This document shows positions 32,128 through 42,561 of a stretch of DNA of 64,000 nt, piece by piece. Under the pieces are notes generated by a model. It did not search any database, was not told where the DNA came from, and was given only the letters and a program-made list of their open reading frames with translations. The number at the start of each line of letters is the position of its first letter. The first letter of the stretch is position 1. The translations under genes were made by a program, and so were the position numbers. The DNA is taken from NCBI GenBank assembly GCA_018907035.1, contig JACCIC010000178.1, forward strand, positions 1 to 64,000, given 5' to 3'. This DNA comes from Sycobia sp. Sy_11. Its lineage: Eukaryota; Arthropoda; Insecta; Hymenoptera; Epichrysomallidae.

Positions 32128-33350
32128 TTAGGAGTGTGAATAAGTCTTTCCCGTTTTTTGTAAGAGATGGCGCCACCAATACTGTGCGAGTATTCAATGG
32201 TTACATATGTCATAATCAAAGCTTATTCATATGTCAACAATTCCATACTAACACATTAGTTAAAATTTTTTCGCATCATAAATTTTTGATATCGTGAAAA
32301 TGTCGAAATTTGAGCCGAGTCGACGTCATTTGCGGGAAGTTTCACTTTATTGGTTCAATTTGAAGAAACCTGCTACCGAGACGCATCGATTGCTTCAGGA
32401 GGCTTATGGAGAAGGTTGTGTCGATGATTCAAGTGTTCGCGGATGGTTTCGACGCTTCAAAAGCGGTGATTTCGACGTGGAAGACAAGGAGCGTTCCGGG
32501 CGGCCGCAAATCTTTGAAGATCGAGAATTGGCGACTTTGCTTGATGAAGATTCTTGTCAAACGCAAGAAGAACTTGCTGAAGCATTGGGAGTTGACCGAA
32601 CAACCATTTCCAAGCGTTTGAAAGCCATGGGAATGATCCAAAAGCAAGGAAATTGGGTGCCGTACGAACTGAAGCTGAGAGACGTCGAACGGCGTTTTTT
32701 CACTTGCGAACAGCTGCTTCAGCGACATAAAAGAAAGGGTTTTCTGCATCGTATCGTGACTGGCGATGAAAAGTGGATACGTTACGATAATCCGAAGCGA
32801 AGAAAATCATGGGGACTACCCGGCTATGCATCATCATCGACGGCCAAGTCAAATATTCATGGCGCCAAGCTCATGCTCTGTATATGGTGGGATCAACTAG
32901 TTGTGGTTTACTATGAGCTTCTGAAACCGAATGAAAGGATCACAGGCGAGGTCTATCGACGACAATTGATGCGTTTGAGCCGCGCACTGCGAGAAAAACG
33001 GCCACAATACTCCGACAGGCACGACAAAATTATTTTGCAACATGACAATGCTCGCCCACATGTTGCACCGCCGGTGAAAACATACTTAGAAACGCTCAAA
33101 TGGGAAGTCCTACCCCACCCGCCATATAGTCCAGACGTTGCTGGCCTGGCTGACCAGCACTTCCATTCCTATGAGGAAGCCAAAAAATGGGTGGATGACT
33201 GGATAGAGGCCAAACCGGTCGAATTTTTTCGCAACGGGATTGTTGTAGCTAGCGATGGCCAATACTTTCAATAATTCATTTGTAACCATTTTTTCACAAT
33301 AAAGGCTCAAAATTTGAAAAAAAACGGGAAAGACTTATTCACATACCTGA
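32128..33350 (+). mobile_element. Mariner element (mauritiana-like), nearly intact
   Basis: Terminal repeats TTAGGAGTGTGAATAAGTC (32128) and GACTTATTCACATACCTGA (to 33350) are inverted copies differing at three positions, with TA on both sides (32126-32127, 33351-33352). Length 1,223 bp. It is a different family from M1-M3 (different termini and transposase). Left flank is LTR B, right flank is LINE copy 2. Confidence 0.9.
32300..33274 (+). CDS. Mariner transposase, open frame lacking the third catalytic Asp
   Basis: The ATG at 32300 (MSKFEPSRRHLREVSLYWFN) is chosen over an upstream in-frame GTG at 32294. The frame is open for 324 codons. It has the paired helix-turn-helix region (VRGWFRRFKSGDFDVEDKER; ELAEALGVDRTTISKRLKAM), the WVPYEL linker (family WVPHEL), the first catalytic Asp in VTGDEKWIRYDN and the second in LQHDNARPH. 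After PPYSPDVA the frame jumps to GLADQHF. The usual PSDYHLF segment, which holds the third Asp of DD34D, is absent, apparently by an in-frame deletion of about 12 codons. Mauritiana-type relatives have about 345 residues. The protein could still bind terminal repeats and dimerise but should not cut DNA. Resemblance to the Mos1 group suggests the mauritiana subfamily (inference). Confidence 0.88.
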   Translation: MSKFEPSRRHLREVSLYWFNLKKPATETHRLLQEAYGEGCVDDSSVRGWFRRFKSGDFDVEDKERSGRPQIFEDRELATLLDEDSCQTQEELAEALGVDRTTISKRLKAMGMIQKQGNWVPYELKLRDVERRFFTCEQLLQRHKRKGFLHRIVTGDEKWIRYDNPKRRKSWGLPGYASSSTAKSNIHGAKLMLCIWWDQLVVVYYELLKPNERITGEVYRRQLMRLSRALREKRPQYSDRHDKIILQHDNARPHVAPPVKTYLETLKWEVLPHPPYSPDVAGLADQHFHSYEEAKKWVDDWIEAKPVEFFRNGIVVASDGQYFQ

Positions 33351-33451
33351 TACTTCGGCGGGGCTGTTAGTTAGCCTATACGGCTCCTCTTCTTATGACA
33401 CTGGTGATCAGGGGTTCGGTGTTCGTCCTCTGCAACCTAAAATAGAATCAG

Positions 33452-35790
33452 CTAGCCTAGTTCATCCTGGCACATTCGCCTAATTCTATCGGCATTTCTA
33501 AGTTTGGTCATCATGCGTCATTTGCGAAACTGGCTACTGCCTTCCAGTTTTTAGAAGATTCCAGCATTATTGATAGGATGCTCTCTGGTCTTATTGGCTT
33601 ATTAATGATGTTCATCAAGTGCTCACGTTGTGTTCTAAAACGAGGGCGGCTCACTAATATGTGCTCGGCATCCTCAAACAATACGGCAGCTACCAACTTT
33701 CAGAGTAATACTATCTACCTTTTACGACTGCTGACAAGAACTACTTCTGTCTTGTGCTCCGCTAATTGTAGACCAGCCGACTTAATCCATCTGCTGATGT
33801 TGCTGATTGCCTCATTGGCATTTTCAGTAAGTTCATCAAGGGTCTTAGCCGTCACTACTAGAGCGATATCGTCGGCGTACCCTACTGTTATTGAACCAGG
33901 CGGTTGTGGAATCCTCAACACGCCATCATACATAATATTCCACAATATAGGTCCCGTAACTGAGCCCTGGGGGACTCCCGCTGTAACCTTATGCGATACA
34001 ATGCCTTCATCCGTTCGGTATAATATTATCCTATTCTCAAAGTAGCTGGCCACGACATTCTGTAAATAACCAGGTACTCCGAACTCTTTCAGAGAATTCA
34101 TAATAGAAGACCAGCGCGCTGAATTAAAGGCATTCTTGACATCTAGAGCGACAATGCCACAATACTGTTTAGTGCCACCTTTCCATCTCTTACCACTGAT
34201 TGCATTTCTTGCGGTACACACTACCAGTTTAATGGCATCGACTGTTGATTTTGATTTCCGAAATCCAAATTGGCGTGAGGATAAGCCGTGCAATCCTTCA
34301 GTGAATGCTTCCAGTCGGCTACATATTATTTTTTCAAATATTTTACCTACCGTGTCGAGCATACACAATGGCCTGTATGATGAAGGATCATCAAGTTGCT
34401 TATTGCCCTTAGGTAACAGAACTAACCTTTGAGTTTTCCAGCAGTCAGGAAAAATACCCTCAAGAAGACAAGCATTATATACTTTTAGAAATATAGCTGG
34501 ATTCTTCTGTATCGCCAACTTAACTGCCGCATTAGGGATACCATCAGGGCCAGGGACAGCACTGTCTCTAGTCTTAGCGAAAGCATTCTGTAGCTCCATT
34601 TCGGTTATAGGAGGTATACCGTCCGAGTGTTGCGTGCGCAGTACAGTCACATGGGTGTCATTGGGAAAGAAAGCGGAAACAATCTTATCAATCAATACCG
34701 TGCAAGTGAGTTGTATTGGTGCCCTACTCAATCGTGCCATGACTGTTTTGTATGGTCGTCCCTATAAGTCATTGTTGGCCTCTACACACAGTTCAAGCCA
34801 GCATCGACGCTTGCTTGCCTTAATGGCCTTGACAAGCGCTCTTTGTGCTTCTTTAAATAAACTATTAAACGTATCACAATGGGTGCGGGCTCTTTGGGCA
34901 AGTCTACGTGCGCGATGACATTATTTGCGCAATTCTGCAATTTCATTTGTCCACCAGTAGACAGATTAACGATGTTTAAATCCGCTCTTAGTCCTAGTCA
35001 TCGATGCATCGCATGCTTCAGAGATATGCTTCATGAGTACATTTGCCAGATGGCCTGGTGCACCATATTCTAAACGCTCTTCTGATATTATAGTGGCGAA
35101 CACTTCACAGTCTAGCGATCTGATGTTCCATTTCCGTGTGGGCATCCACTCATTGCACTTGTTCTTTACTTTCTCCTCTGCAATCTCGTACAAGATCGCG
35201 CTGTGATCACTGTGGGTGTAAAGGTCGCTTATTCTCCAATTAAGGATCCGCTGAATCAGGTCATCACTGGCGAATGTTACATCAATGACTGATTGTTTAT
35301 CTCCCCTAATGAAAGTGGATTCAAATCCCTTATTAACCACGTGGAGTTGAAGAGAATTAAGGCCATCAAGCAGCATATTACCTCTGTTATTTGTTGAAGC
35401 GCTTCCCCAGGCTGCGGACCACGCATTAACATCGCCAGCGATTAATAATGGTTTCTTGTCCATGGCTTCATCAACTAATTTAGCTACAAGGATTTCAAAC
35501 TGCTTGTCCATCAAGCTTGAAGGTGCATATACACTAAAGACGTATATTTCTTGTATTTTAGCCCAGGATATCAATTCGCTCCTATGACTCGACTGTTTTA
35601 GTACCTGCCTATTTTGACCAATCCAGAGGGCAGCTCTATTGCTTGTGTCACTTATCCAGCGCTGTGGTCCGACCCTGTCACAATATGGTCCGGAGATTAC
35701 AGCAATGTCTATTCTTAGCTCCTTTATTGTCTGTTTCAGCAGGTCATAAGCCGCTACGCAATGGTTGGTATTCAGTTGGAGTATTCTCAT
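33452..35790 (-). pseudogene. LINE copy 2 ORF2 (endonuclease / reverse transcriptase), broken
   Basis: The start is the ATG at 35790 (MRILQLNTNHCVAAYDLLKQ), overlapping the ORF1 stop. The endonuclease domain is complete (SGPYCDR, LLIAGDVNAWSAAWG, DVTFASDD, YTHSDHSAIL). In the same frame the reverse transcriptase follows: AVPGPDGIPNAAVK, LVLLPKGNKQLDDPSSYRPL, FGFRKSKSTVDAI, ALDVKNAFNSARW, AGVPQGSVTGPILW and the catalytic YADD. Between them are three nonsense codons (34968-34966 region, near 34918 and near 34763). A deletion of about 660 bp then joins the thumb region to FEDAEHILVSRPRF, where the first knuckle cysteines are lost and the last Cys is Arg. The natural stop is at 33454-33452. Confidence 0.88.
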
Positions 35791-36558
35791 GTTTTGTGTC
35801 TGTTTAAAAACTCCATAGTGATCGGGCACTTCTAGCTGTATGCTGGATGGTTAATCTCCTTTTTTCCTTCACATTTATAGAGTAAACAGCAGAGCTCGTT
35901 TACACACAGCTTGGATAGATGGTCTTTTCCACCGCAGTGCCTGCAAAGTTTAGTTCTGTCAGGGCCCGAGCAGTCTGCCAACACCTGAAGCAGCGCTTTA
36001 TTTCTGTTTTTTTTCGAACTCTGCAGTTGACCCATCCGCTTCGAACATGCTCTGCGCGTAGTAACTCAGCTGCGTGGCTATATGGTACAGACACCACCGC
36101 CGTCTGAGTACCCCCATAAGCTTGCCGCAAGGAACGAGCGATTAGCATGTTGGTCTCCTTTAGTTCGAGGTGTGTTTTCCGAGCCTCTAATACTTCATCC
36201 TTTGTAATGACCTCATCTATATCTTTAATCTCCAAAGTAATAAGCTTAGTCAGGACCGAAGTGGATGCGCTATGGCCAACCTTAGTTTCAACAATGCAAG
36301 CCAACTCATGTGCATCTTTGGCTGTCCGTTCTAACTGAAGTACAAGGGCACCGCTTGCATTTCTGCGTATCCTATTAACCTCATTCTTCACATGAGATAA
36401 CTCCGGATCATTCTTTATTTGACGCAGTACCTCCGCGTATGTAACTCCTTCATTGGACTTAATCAAAATGGAATTAGGTCTATTTCGTCCATTAAGCCTC
36501 CGTGAACTAGGTAATTCTTTATCTTTACCTTTGGGCTTCTTGCGCTTGATAGTCTGCC
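35787..36558 (-). pseudogene. LINE copy 2 ORF1, N-terminally truncated
   Basis: The frame from 36466 (ILIK/MIKSNEGVTYAEVLRQIK) matches copy 1 ORF1, including TKLITLEIKDIDEV and ETNMLIARSLRQAYG. The A-run that is nine bases long in copy 1 is eight here and in frame. CFRCWQT is followed by a deletion of about 20 bp that removes the rest of the first knuckle and shifts the frame. In the next frame CRHCGGKDHLSKLC is an intact C-x2-C-x4-H-x4-C knuckle. A TAG (TAT in copy 1) precedes the normal C terminus, whose TGA overlaps the ORF2 ATG as ATGA. Confidence 0.8.
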
Positions 36559-36559
36559 C

Positions 36560-36623
<64 letters not shown>
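36560..36623. repeat. (TG)n microsatellite at the 5' junction of LINE copy 2
   Basis: About 31 TG units, abutting truncated LINE ORF1. In the orientation of the LINE this is (AC)n. Confidence 0.95.
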
Positions 36624-36626
<3 letters not shown>

Positions 36627-36689
36627 GTATGTATATTATATGGTACATATTATATATACACATTTTAAATACGGTTTCTACTGAGAAAT

Positions 36690-36905
36690 ATGATATTGGC
36701 GGCGTGTTCGGGTGGTTGATTACGATATCCCGTTGCCTCAAGTCGATTTCTGTAGGCAGTTGTGTGTTCGAATGATAGAATGCCATGTCGTCCCGAGATA
36801 TGTCCTATATTCCGAACACGACACTCTCCGTAAACGTCGTCTCGAAACATTTGGACATTCAACCGCCCGAAATCAAAAGAACCATTTTCCCGATAGAAAC
36901 CGTAT
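36690..36905. repeat. 60-bp minisatellite units, head-to-head
   Basis: 36730-36780 is an inverted unit (gatttctgtaggcag ... gtgttcgaatgatagaat) and 36785-36900 holds two direct units (gtcgtcccgagatatgtcc ... ; gtcgtctcgaaacatttgga ... cccgatagaaac). They correspond to the array at 26480-26820, including the inverted first unit. Confidence 0.6.
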
Positions 36906-37114
36906 CTAATGTGTATATATGTGTGTATTAAATACGGTTGTACATTCTGTATATATAAACTGTATATACAGAAGCGACGATAAGTAAATTTAGGTCAATC
37001 ATTTATAGTAATATAGATTTTTATATATAGAGTACTTTCTGCTTAGATATTATTGAATTGTTTAAAAAATCGGTTAAATTATTATCTCGGGCGAAGCCGA
37101 GACGGGGATGCTAG
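36906..37114 (+). mobile_element. Helitron-like 3' terminus
   Basis: The sequence ends with a 6-bp hairpin TCTCGG-gcgaag-CCGAGA (37085-37102), eight bases, then CTAG (37111-37114) followed by T. Helitrons and Helentrons end in a short GC-rich hairpin followed by CTRR and insert between A and T. The nearby minisatellite block is typical of non-autonomous members (DINE/HINE type), so both may belong to one element. The 5' terminus was not found and no Rep/helicase is present. An 11-bp inverted repeat TTCTGTATATA/TATATACAGAA lies at about 36943-36972. Confidence 0.5.
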
Positions 37115-38380
37115 TATAGGTTATACGTACACTGCATGCCTGGTATAACAGACAAATGTTAACTTTTTGTAAGTGTTAAAATCACTGGCACTTTCACTGA
37201 TTTTTATTAAACATAATGAGATGCTATATTGGTAAAATCATGTGCTCGCTGGAACTTTCTAGAACCTACTAGAACTTCTATTCTATGAAAATAAATTACC
37301 TTTAAAAAGCAAGTACCTTTAAGTATTACATGTATGGCTCGTCGAGGACCTGTTTTAACTATTAGGTTTTTTAGTCAGAATTGGTTTTTTTCGCTGAATC
37401 TTTCTAAATTTTATTTCCACCATAGGTGCAGTTGTTCTGAGCAACACGTATCTTGCACAATCAATAAATTCGATCTTTTTCTGTAATTTTTCAGTCTGCC
37501 AAAATCTGTATGTACTGGCATGCATACAGCGTGACAGCTGTCAGCTGTTACTGCTCAATCATATACGCTTGTAATGCCAGTATGGTTTTCTTAGCCTGAT
37601 TGTGCAGATTTCACAGGGGTATTTGCCACTAGCTTCTTCAAGCTAGTGAGCTGGACGACAGGGAGAAGGGCAGTCGTACACCGCTCAGAATGTTCAAATT
37701 ACTAATAGTAATTACGGACATATAAAATATTTCATAGGGATATATAGCATATATAAAATATATAGAATATGATATATAATATATAATAAATGGTAAATAT
37801 ATAGATTAAATAGAGTGCGTATTGTATGTATTTGTATCTATATAAAATAGAGTACGTATCTTGTAAATAGGTTTATGAATATAATATAATAAAATATAAT
37901 TGAATTAAATTTTATAAATATTGACATGTAAATAGACTATTTAAAATCATATCACTCATGCATATATTAATATTATTATATTGTTATTGTTATATTTAGT
38001 TTACGGGACACGGCTGACTCGACATTATCTTTAATAACATTCCCATTTAACAATTAAATCATATTGAACTTCTGCGAGGGGAAAGCGGATTTTAATGAAA
38101 GGGGGCGGGGGCGAGGGGAGGAAGTGTTCATCTCCTCAGTTTCCTGGCTGCATCTGCTACGCGCAACGGCGCTACTGCGGATATTGATGTGCCGCTCTCC
38201 AATATGGCCGTACGGGTCTGCCACATAAGCATTAAACGGTACGTTTTTAACTTTTTGTCTTCGCGTCGTGTTTTCCGACCTTTATTCTTGTCTCGTAGTT
38301 TATGATTTCTTACGCGGACTATCCTACTACCGTGCGCGACTCGGGCTCGCTGGAATGATATATTTTTATATATCTCCGTC
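37115..38380. other. No gene seen; GC-richer from 38080
   Basis: AT-rich sequence with short (TA)-like blocks at 37735-37900. 38080-38380 contains G-runs (gggggcgggggcgaggggag) and CG-rich sequence in the position where the leader and gag of the D2 LTR element would lie, but no frame of any length is present, so an internal region is not supported. Confidence 0.45.
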
Positions 38381-38402
38381 GGGTCTCACGTGTTGGGCGC
38401 CA
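38381..38402 (-). promoter_or_regulatory. Primer-binding site, tRNA-Lys type (TGGCGCCCAAC)
   Basis: Minus-strand TGGCGCCCAACACGTGAG directly follows the LTR-like unit at 38403. The first 11 nt match the tRNA-Lys(CUU) 3' end; the rest matches only with a one-base insertion. It gives the strand of the D-type LTRs. Confidence 0.6.
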
Positions 38403-38863
38403 TTTTATAACCCGACTTTTGCGAGCGCTTACCTGCAAGATCTTTGGTGGCGTCAGCGTCGCTGGAACTGGAAAACGGGGAACTAAAATGACTACAATGG
38501 ATGTCTTTCAAAACTATTAATAATTTATTATTAACACTCGCAAACAACAAATATCATCTTACTCGACTTACGTCGAACACGGCATTACAATCTCGCGATC
38601 TACATACATCAGTTTTCCGCGCGGCGACGACAATCGCCACAGAGCAGGTTCCGCAGACATGGATGGACACGGTAGGAAGGGGAAAGGGGGGACGCGACGC
38701 TTTGTGGCTTTAGCATGAGACATTCGCGCGCACGGCCGTACAACGATGACGCGCACTCCATATATTAATATAATGAGAGGCTACTTGCCAATGAGTCCTC
38801 GGCGCCGCTACTTTCTCTCGTGCTGAACCTCCTCTCGTCCTACTCTCGATTCTTGATCTTCAT

Positions 38864-38915
<52 letters not shown>

Positions 38916-39100
38916 GCTAGAGCTTCCTTCCTTCCATTCTTCTGTCTCGTGCTCTCAATGAGCTTTCGGAGCTCGAGTCAGGATGATCGTGGGGACGGTC
39001 GTTCGATCTGGTGTGGCTGCTCGGAATGTGCCGATGTAGACGTAGATGAAGGCATCGGGATGATCTGAATGCGAATGGCGTCAATGGACAACAAGCTCGA

Positions 39101-39137
<37 letters not shown>

Positions 39138-39265
39138 TTCTATTATTTCGGGTGTTTCTCTTTCCAACGCAATTGTCTTCCTCGGCAGCTCGTAAGAGAA
39201 GAACGATGCTTCTCTCGATTACCTCCATCGTTCGTGCACGCCGCGCACTCTCGCGGCAAGCGGTC
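38403..39265 (-). mobile_element. LTR-like unit D2 with adjacent primer-binding site
   Basis: Starts ttttataacccgacttttgc on the plus strand and is homologous to 29886-30700 over its length. It contains a (CT)n tract at about 38863-38913 and a (GA)n tract at 39105-39134 that differ in length from D1. The right edge is blurred by a (TA)n tract (39272-39315). No internal coding region is attached on the primer-site side. Confidence 0.6.
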
Positions 39266-39269
39266 GGTC

Positions 39270-39271
<2 letters not shown>

Positions 39272-39315
<44 letters not shown>
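39272..39315. repeat. (TA)n microsatellite
   Basis: Pure TA tract followed by tttatttatttattt. The IYIYIY frames across it are artefacts. Confidence 0.9.
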
Positions 39316-39319
<4 letters not shown>

Positions 39320-39466
39320 CATATTTATTTATTTATTTATTTCGAATCTTTCCTTATTATAGTAGTGGTGCCAATTGAAATTAAAGCAAAATTATAGTCA
39401 AGGAATAGCAAATATTACCTTTTTATGCAGAAGTGACAATGTATTATGTGTGTGTGTGTGTGTGTT

Positions 39467-40084
39467 TTTTTTTTTTTATTAGGCGTAGACAGAGCAAGCT
39501 CTGCACTAGTGGCCTCTCGAAACCAGCATCCCGCCGGAACTATCCGGATATATTATTTCGGCGGGGCTGTTAGTTAGCCTATACGACTCCTCATCTTATG
39601 ACACTATCCTACGTCCCCCATCCACACAGGTGATCAGGGGTTCGGTGTTCGTCCTCTGTATCTTAAAATAGAATCAGTTAGCCTGGTTCATCCTGGGCCA
39701 TTCACCTAGTTCTATCGGCATATCTAAGTTTGGTCATCACCTCTTTTGCGAAACTGGCTACTGCCTTCCAGTTTTCAGAAGATTCCAGCATTATTGATAG
39801 GATGCTCTCTGGTCTTATTGGCTTATTATATATTATTTTTTCAAATATTTTACCTACCGTGTCGAGCATACACAATGGCCTGTATGATGAAGGATCATCA
39901 AGTTGCTTATTGCCCTTAGGTAACAGAACTAACCTTTGAGTTTTCCAGCAGTCAGGAAAAATACCCTCAAGAAGACAAGCATTATATACTTTTAGAAATA
40001 TAGCTGGATTCTTCTGTATCGCCAACTTAACTGCCGCATTAGGGATACCATCAGGGCCAGGGGCAGCACTGTCTCTAGTCTTAG

Positions 40085-40085
<1 letters not shown>
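39467..40085 (-). mobile_element. LINE copy 3, short internally deleted copy in (TG)n
   Basis: Flanked on the left by (TG)n at 39447-39465 and on the right by (TG)n at 40086-40121. The minus-strand order is a reverse-transcriptase segment (LAIQKNPAIFLKVYNACLL ... TVGKIFEKII), then directly NKPIRPESILSIMLESSENW of the C terminus and the 3' UTR, ending in a short A-run. About 1.37 kb relative to a composite of copies 1 and 2 is missing; the junction lies at about 39830. The 107-codon frame (40025-39702) is a fusion of two ORF2 pieces, not a gene. Confidence 0.85.
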
Positions 40086-40121
<36 letters not shown>

Positions 40122-40122
<1 letters not shown>

Positions 40123-42498
40123 CGAGGTTGTTGATAAAGAACCCTATTTTGCCATTATTTTTTTTATTCAAACTAAAGAAAAACATACCCTATGTCATTT
40201 CTGAAGGTATCGTACAGAAACAAAAACATAATTTGTCGTCCGAAATTATGTTCAGTAGAATTTGGCATACACAACCATTTCATAAAAGAAGACAGAAAAA
40301 GTGTGTGTGAGAGAGAGAGAGACGTTTTCACATTACAGAAAATAAAATTTAGAAAAATCAAAAGATATCCATTAGGTGCAAGAGTATTCTCAGATTAATC
40401 TGAAGAACAAAACGGATAATAGCAGCTAACTCGCACCTACTTTAGGATATGAATCCCAAAGTTGGATATGATCATTCAACTGAGCTGGCCTGGTATTGAT
40501 AGCTTAAGCGGACTACTTTGAATTGATAATCTTGATTCAAGATGTCGCCTTCTGGCTGCTCGTGAAACTGGCTGTTAAGACCATTAACTTAATTTATTGA
40601 CGTAAGTAAAATGATTTAAAAACAAAACGTAGCCTATGCCCTACGCACGCGCGCGCGCACACACACACACACACAGTATCTAATTATATAGTATTATATT
40701 ATAGATGTTTTCATTCAATTCATTAAATATGTCCTTATAAATAACAGTATGAAAATTTATACAGAATATTTCTAAAATTCTGAAACACATTAATAAATAA
40801 ATAGTTTCAACTGAAATGTAGTTTAAACAAGTAATAATTCATTTAAAACTAGCTTAGTTCATTTTCACATTAAACATCCGGTATAAATGGCATACCATGT
40901 GAATTTTTCTAAAATTGAAAATAAAAGTCTAATAAGCAGACGAATAATAGATATTCAAATGCGTATACACTTGATATCAAACTATAATAAGCAGAGGATA
41001 AACAAAATGTGAGTTTTTGAATATTACATGAGTATGTTAAAAAATGGTTACTTCAAATTCATAATAATATATTTTACATAGAAATACTATTCACGCGTGA
41101 ACTCTAAAAAATAATTAATTATCTTGAATTGCCGATGTTTTTAGATGAACGTTGCTCTACTATTTATTCTGATAATTCATAATGATTAAAAAAATATAGG
41201 TATAAACTTGCCAGGCCCGTGTAATTGAGTATGAAGTCTAATTAGAAAAAATTTTCATTTATATTAACATAATACATTATAGACAAGAGCTATGATTAGG
41301 AAGTATAATACACCATACTTGTCTTATTTTATACTTTTGTAAAAAGTAATTTTAGTAATTACTTTAGAGTGGTACGTTCTATTATCAATATAAAAAAATT
41401 TATTAATCAATATTCATGTAATTTTATTAAAAATATTTTTTTTAAAAAATCGACGTCAAAAAATTGAACTAACAAAATTATTGTAAATTTTTTTTTAATT
41501 TCATAAGATTGAATTGCATTTTAAAATAATTCATAGAATTTATATTAGACTAATAAAATCATTTAAAAATGTGACCTAATAATTTCCAGATTATCAACTA
41601 TCAAACAAAAAAAGAAAGAACGCATCGAATTGAGTACAAATTTAAAACTATTTATATTAATGTAATAAAGCCTGCGAAAAACAGCAAATCTGCTACCAAA
41701 ACGTTGTACTAATAATTAAGTTTATTTTCCGATTCATTTACATTGAACCAACTTCCTAAAATTACATTACATTATGAGTGCTATAATCAAAAAATATACA
41801 CAATTTTAAATTTCTTAATGTTTTGTTAGAAGATTTTTGTAAGAAGAGGCTATAATGTTACGATGAAAAATATTATGAAATTATTATTGATAATTGATCA
41901 TATGTTTTCAAAGATAATTCTTATGATAAATATGTTCAAGGCTAATTTGTTTTAAATTTAATCCGCTCACCTTTAATAATTGCTAAATTAATTCGTGTTC
42001 TTGTCCATTGTTCATTAAACTGCGTTCTAAACGCGGCTCTAAATATATTTTTTAAAATACTATATTTGAAGGAACGAGACTATTATAACTTTGATGAAAT
42101 AGATGCTACTTCTTTTTCAATTTATTTGTCGTCTGTATATGATAAACACTTTCAAATTTATTATATCTAAAATAGTTCTGATTCATGTATGTATACCCAC
42201 ACGTGCGCCCACGTACCCACATAGAGTTAATATATTAATAATAATGTTAATCAAAATGCATATAGATTTAATTATTAAGAGAAATATGATTAACTTGGAA
42301 TCTTATAGAACAATTTTTGAAACGAAGTATATAATAGTAATTAATATTAAGCTTCATATAGGGAAAACTTAATATTATTCCTTACAAATTTTAAAATGCA
42401 ACGTGTCCAACCAACAGTTTAATTAGCGAAAAAAGATAGCTGGATTTCTATCAGCTTCGAGATTAAAAGATGGATAAATATCTTACTGTGTATCTCAC
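40122..42498. other. AT-rich non-coding sequence, probably INPP5A intron 1 side
   Basis: It follows the splice donor of the INPP5A exon on the minus strand, so it should be intronic. No second INPP5A exon was recognised. A (CG/CA)n tract lies at 40645-40675. Frames at 40089-40398 and 42103-42372 show no family resemblance. Confidence 0.5.
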
Positions 42499-42561
42499 CT
42501 CTTCGAAGATGCTGCCAACGTTGGCCGTGACGAGTAGGAAGGGAACAGTAGTGGATGACAT
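42499..42561 (-). CDS. INPP5A: INPP5A first coding exon (type I inositol polyphosphate 5-phosphatase)
   Basis: The minus-strand ATG at 42561 opens 21 codons including VPFLLVTANVGSIFEE, which ends exactly at a GTGAGA splice donor (42498-42493). The start of animal INPP5A proteins reads ...VLLVTANVGSLFDDP, so the match covers the first beta strand of the phosphatase fold. The enzyme removes the 5-phosphate from Ins(1,4,5)P3 and Ins(1,3,4,5)P4 and ends Ca2+ signalling at the membrane. The catalytic motifs lie in later exons, to be expected at lower coordinates or outside the window; none was recognised here. Sequence upstream (42562-42640, ccgaaagaggagtaccgtca on the minus strand) is the probable 5' UTR. 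Identification rests on one short exon but with an exact donor. Confidence 0.72.

Larger units (their letters stand above)
33351..36559 (-). mobile_element. R1-clade-like LINE, copy 2, 5'-truncated
   Basis: Reverse-orientation copy of the 9927-14198 LINE. The 5' end, inside ORF1, joins (TG)n at 36560. The 3' end is cut at 33351 by the mariner, about 70 bp short of the end seen in copy 3. It has a deletion of about 660 bp between the reverse transcriptase and the C-terminal knuckle (junction near 33680, equivalent to 13150-13815 of copy 1) but keeps the reverse-transcriptase fingers missing from copy 1, so the two copies complement each other for defining the family. Confidence 0.85.

Noticed and set aside
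36453..36786. Thr/His and Cys/Val repeat frames over (TG)n
   Set aside because: Microsatellite artefacts overlapping the LINE ORF1 remnant.
29886..39265. D1 and D2 as the two LTRs of one element
   Set aside because: The primer-binding site lies outside the interval, and the interval holds unrelated mobile elements with no D-type gag-pol.
39702..40025. 107-codon minus frame as a gene
   Set aside because: It is a chimera of two separated LINE ORF2 segments joined by an internal deletion.
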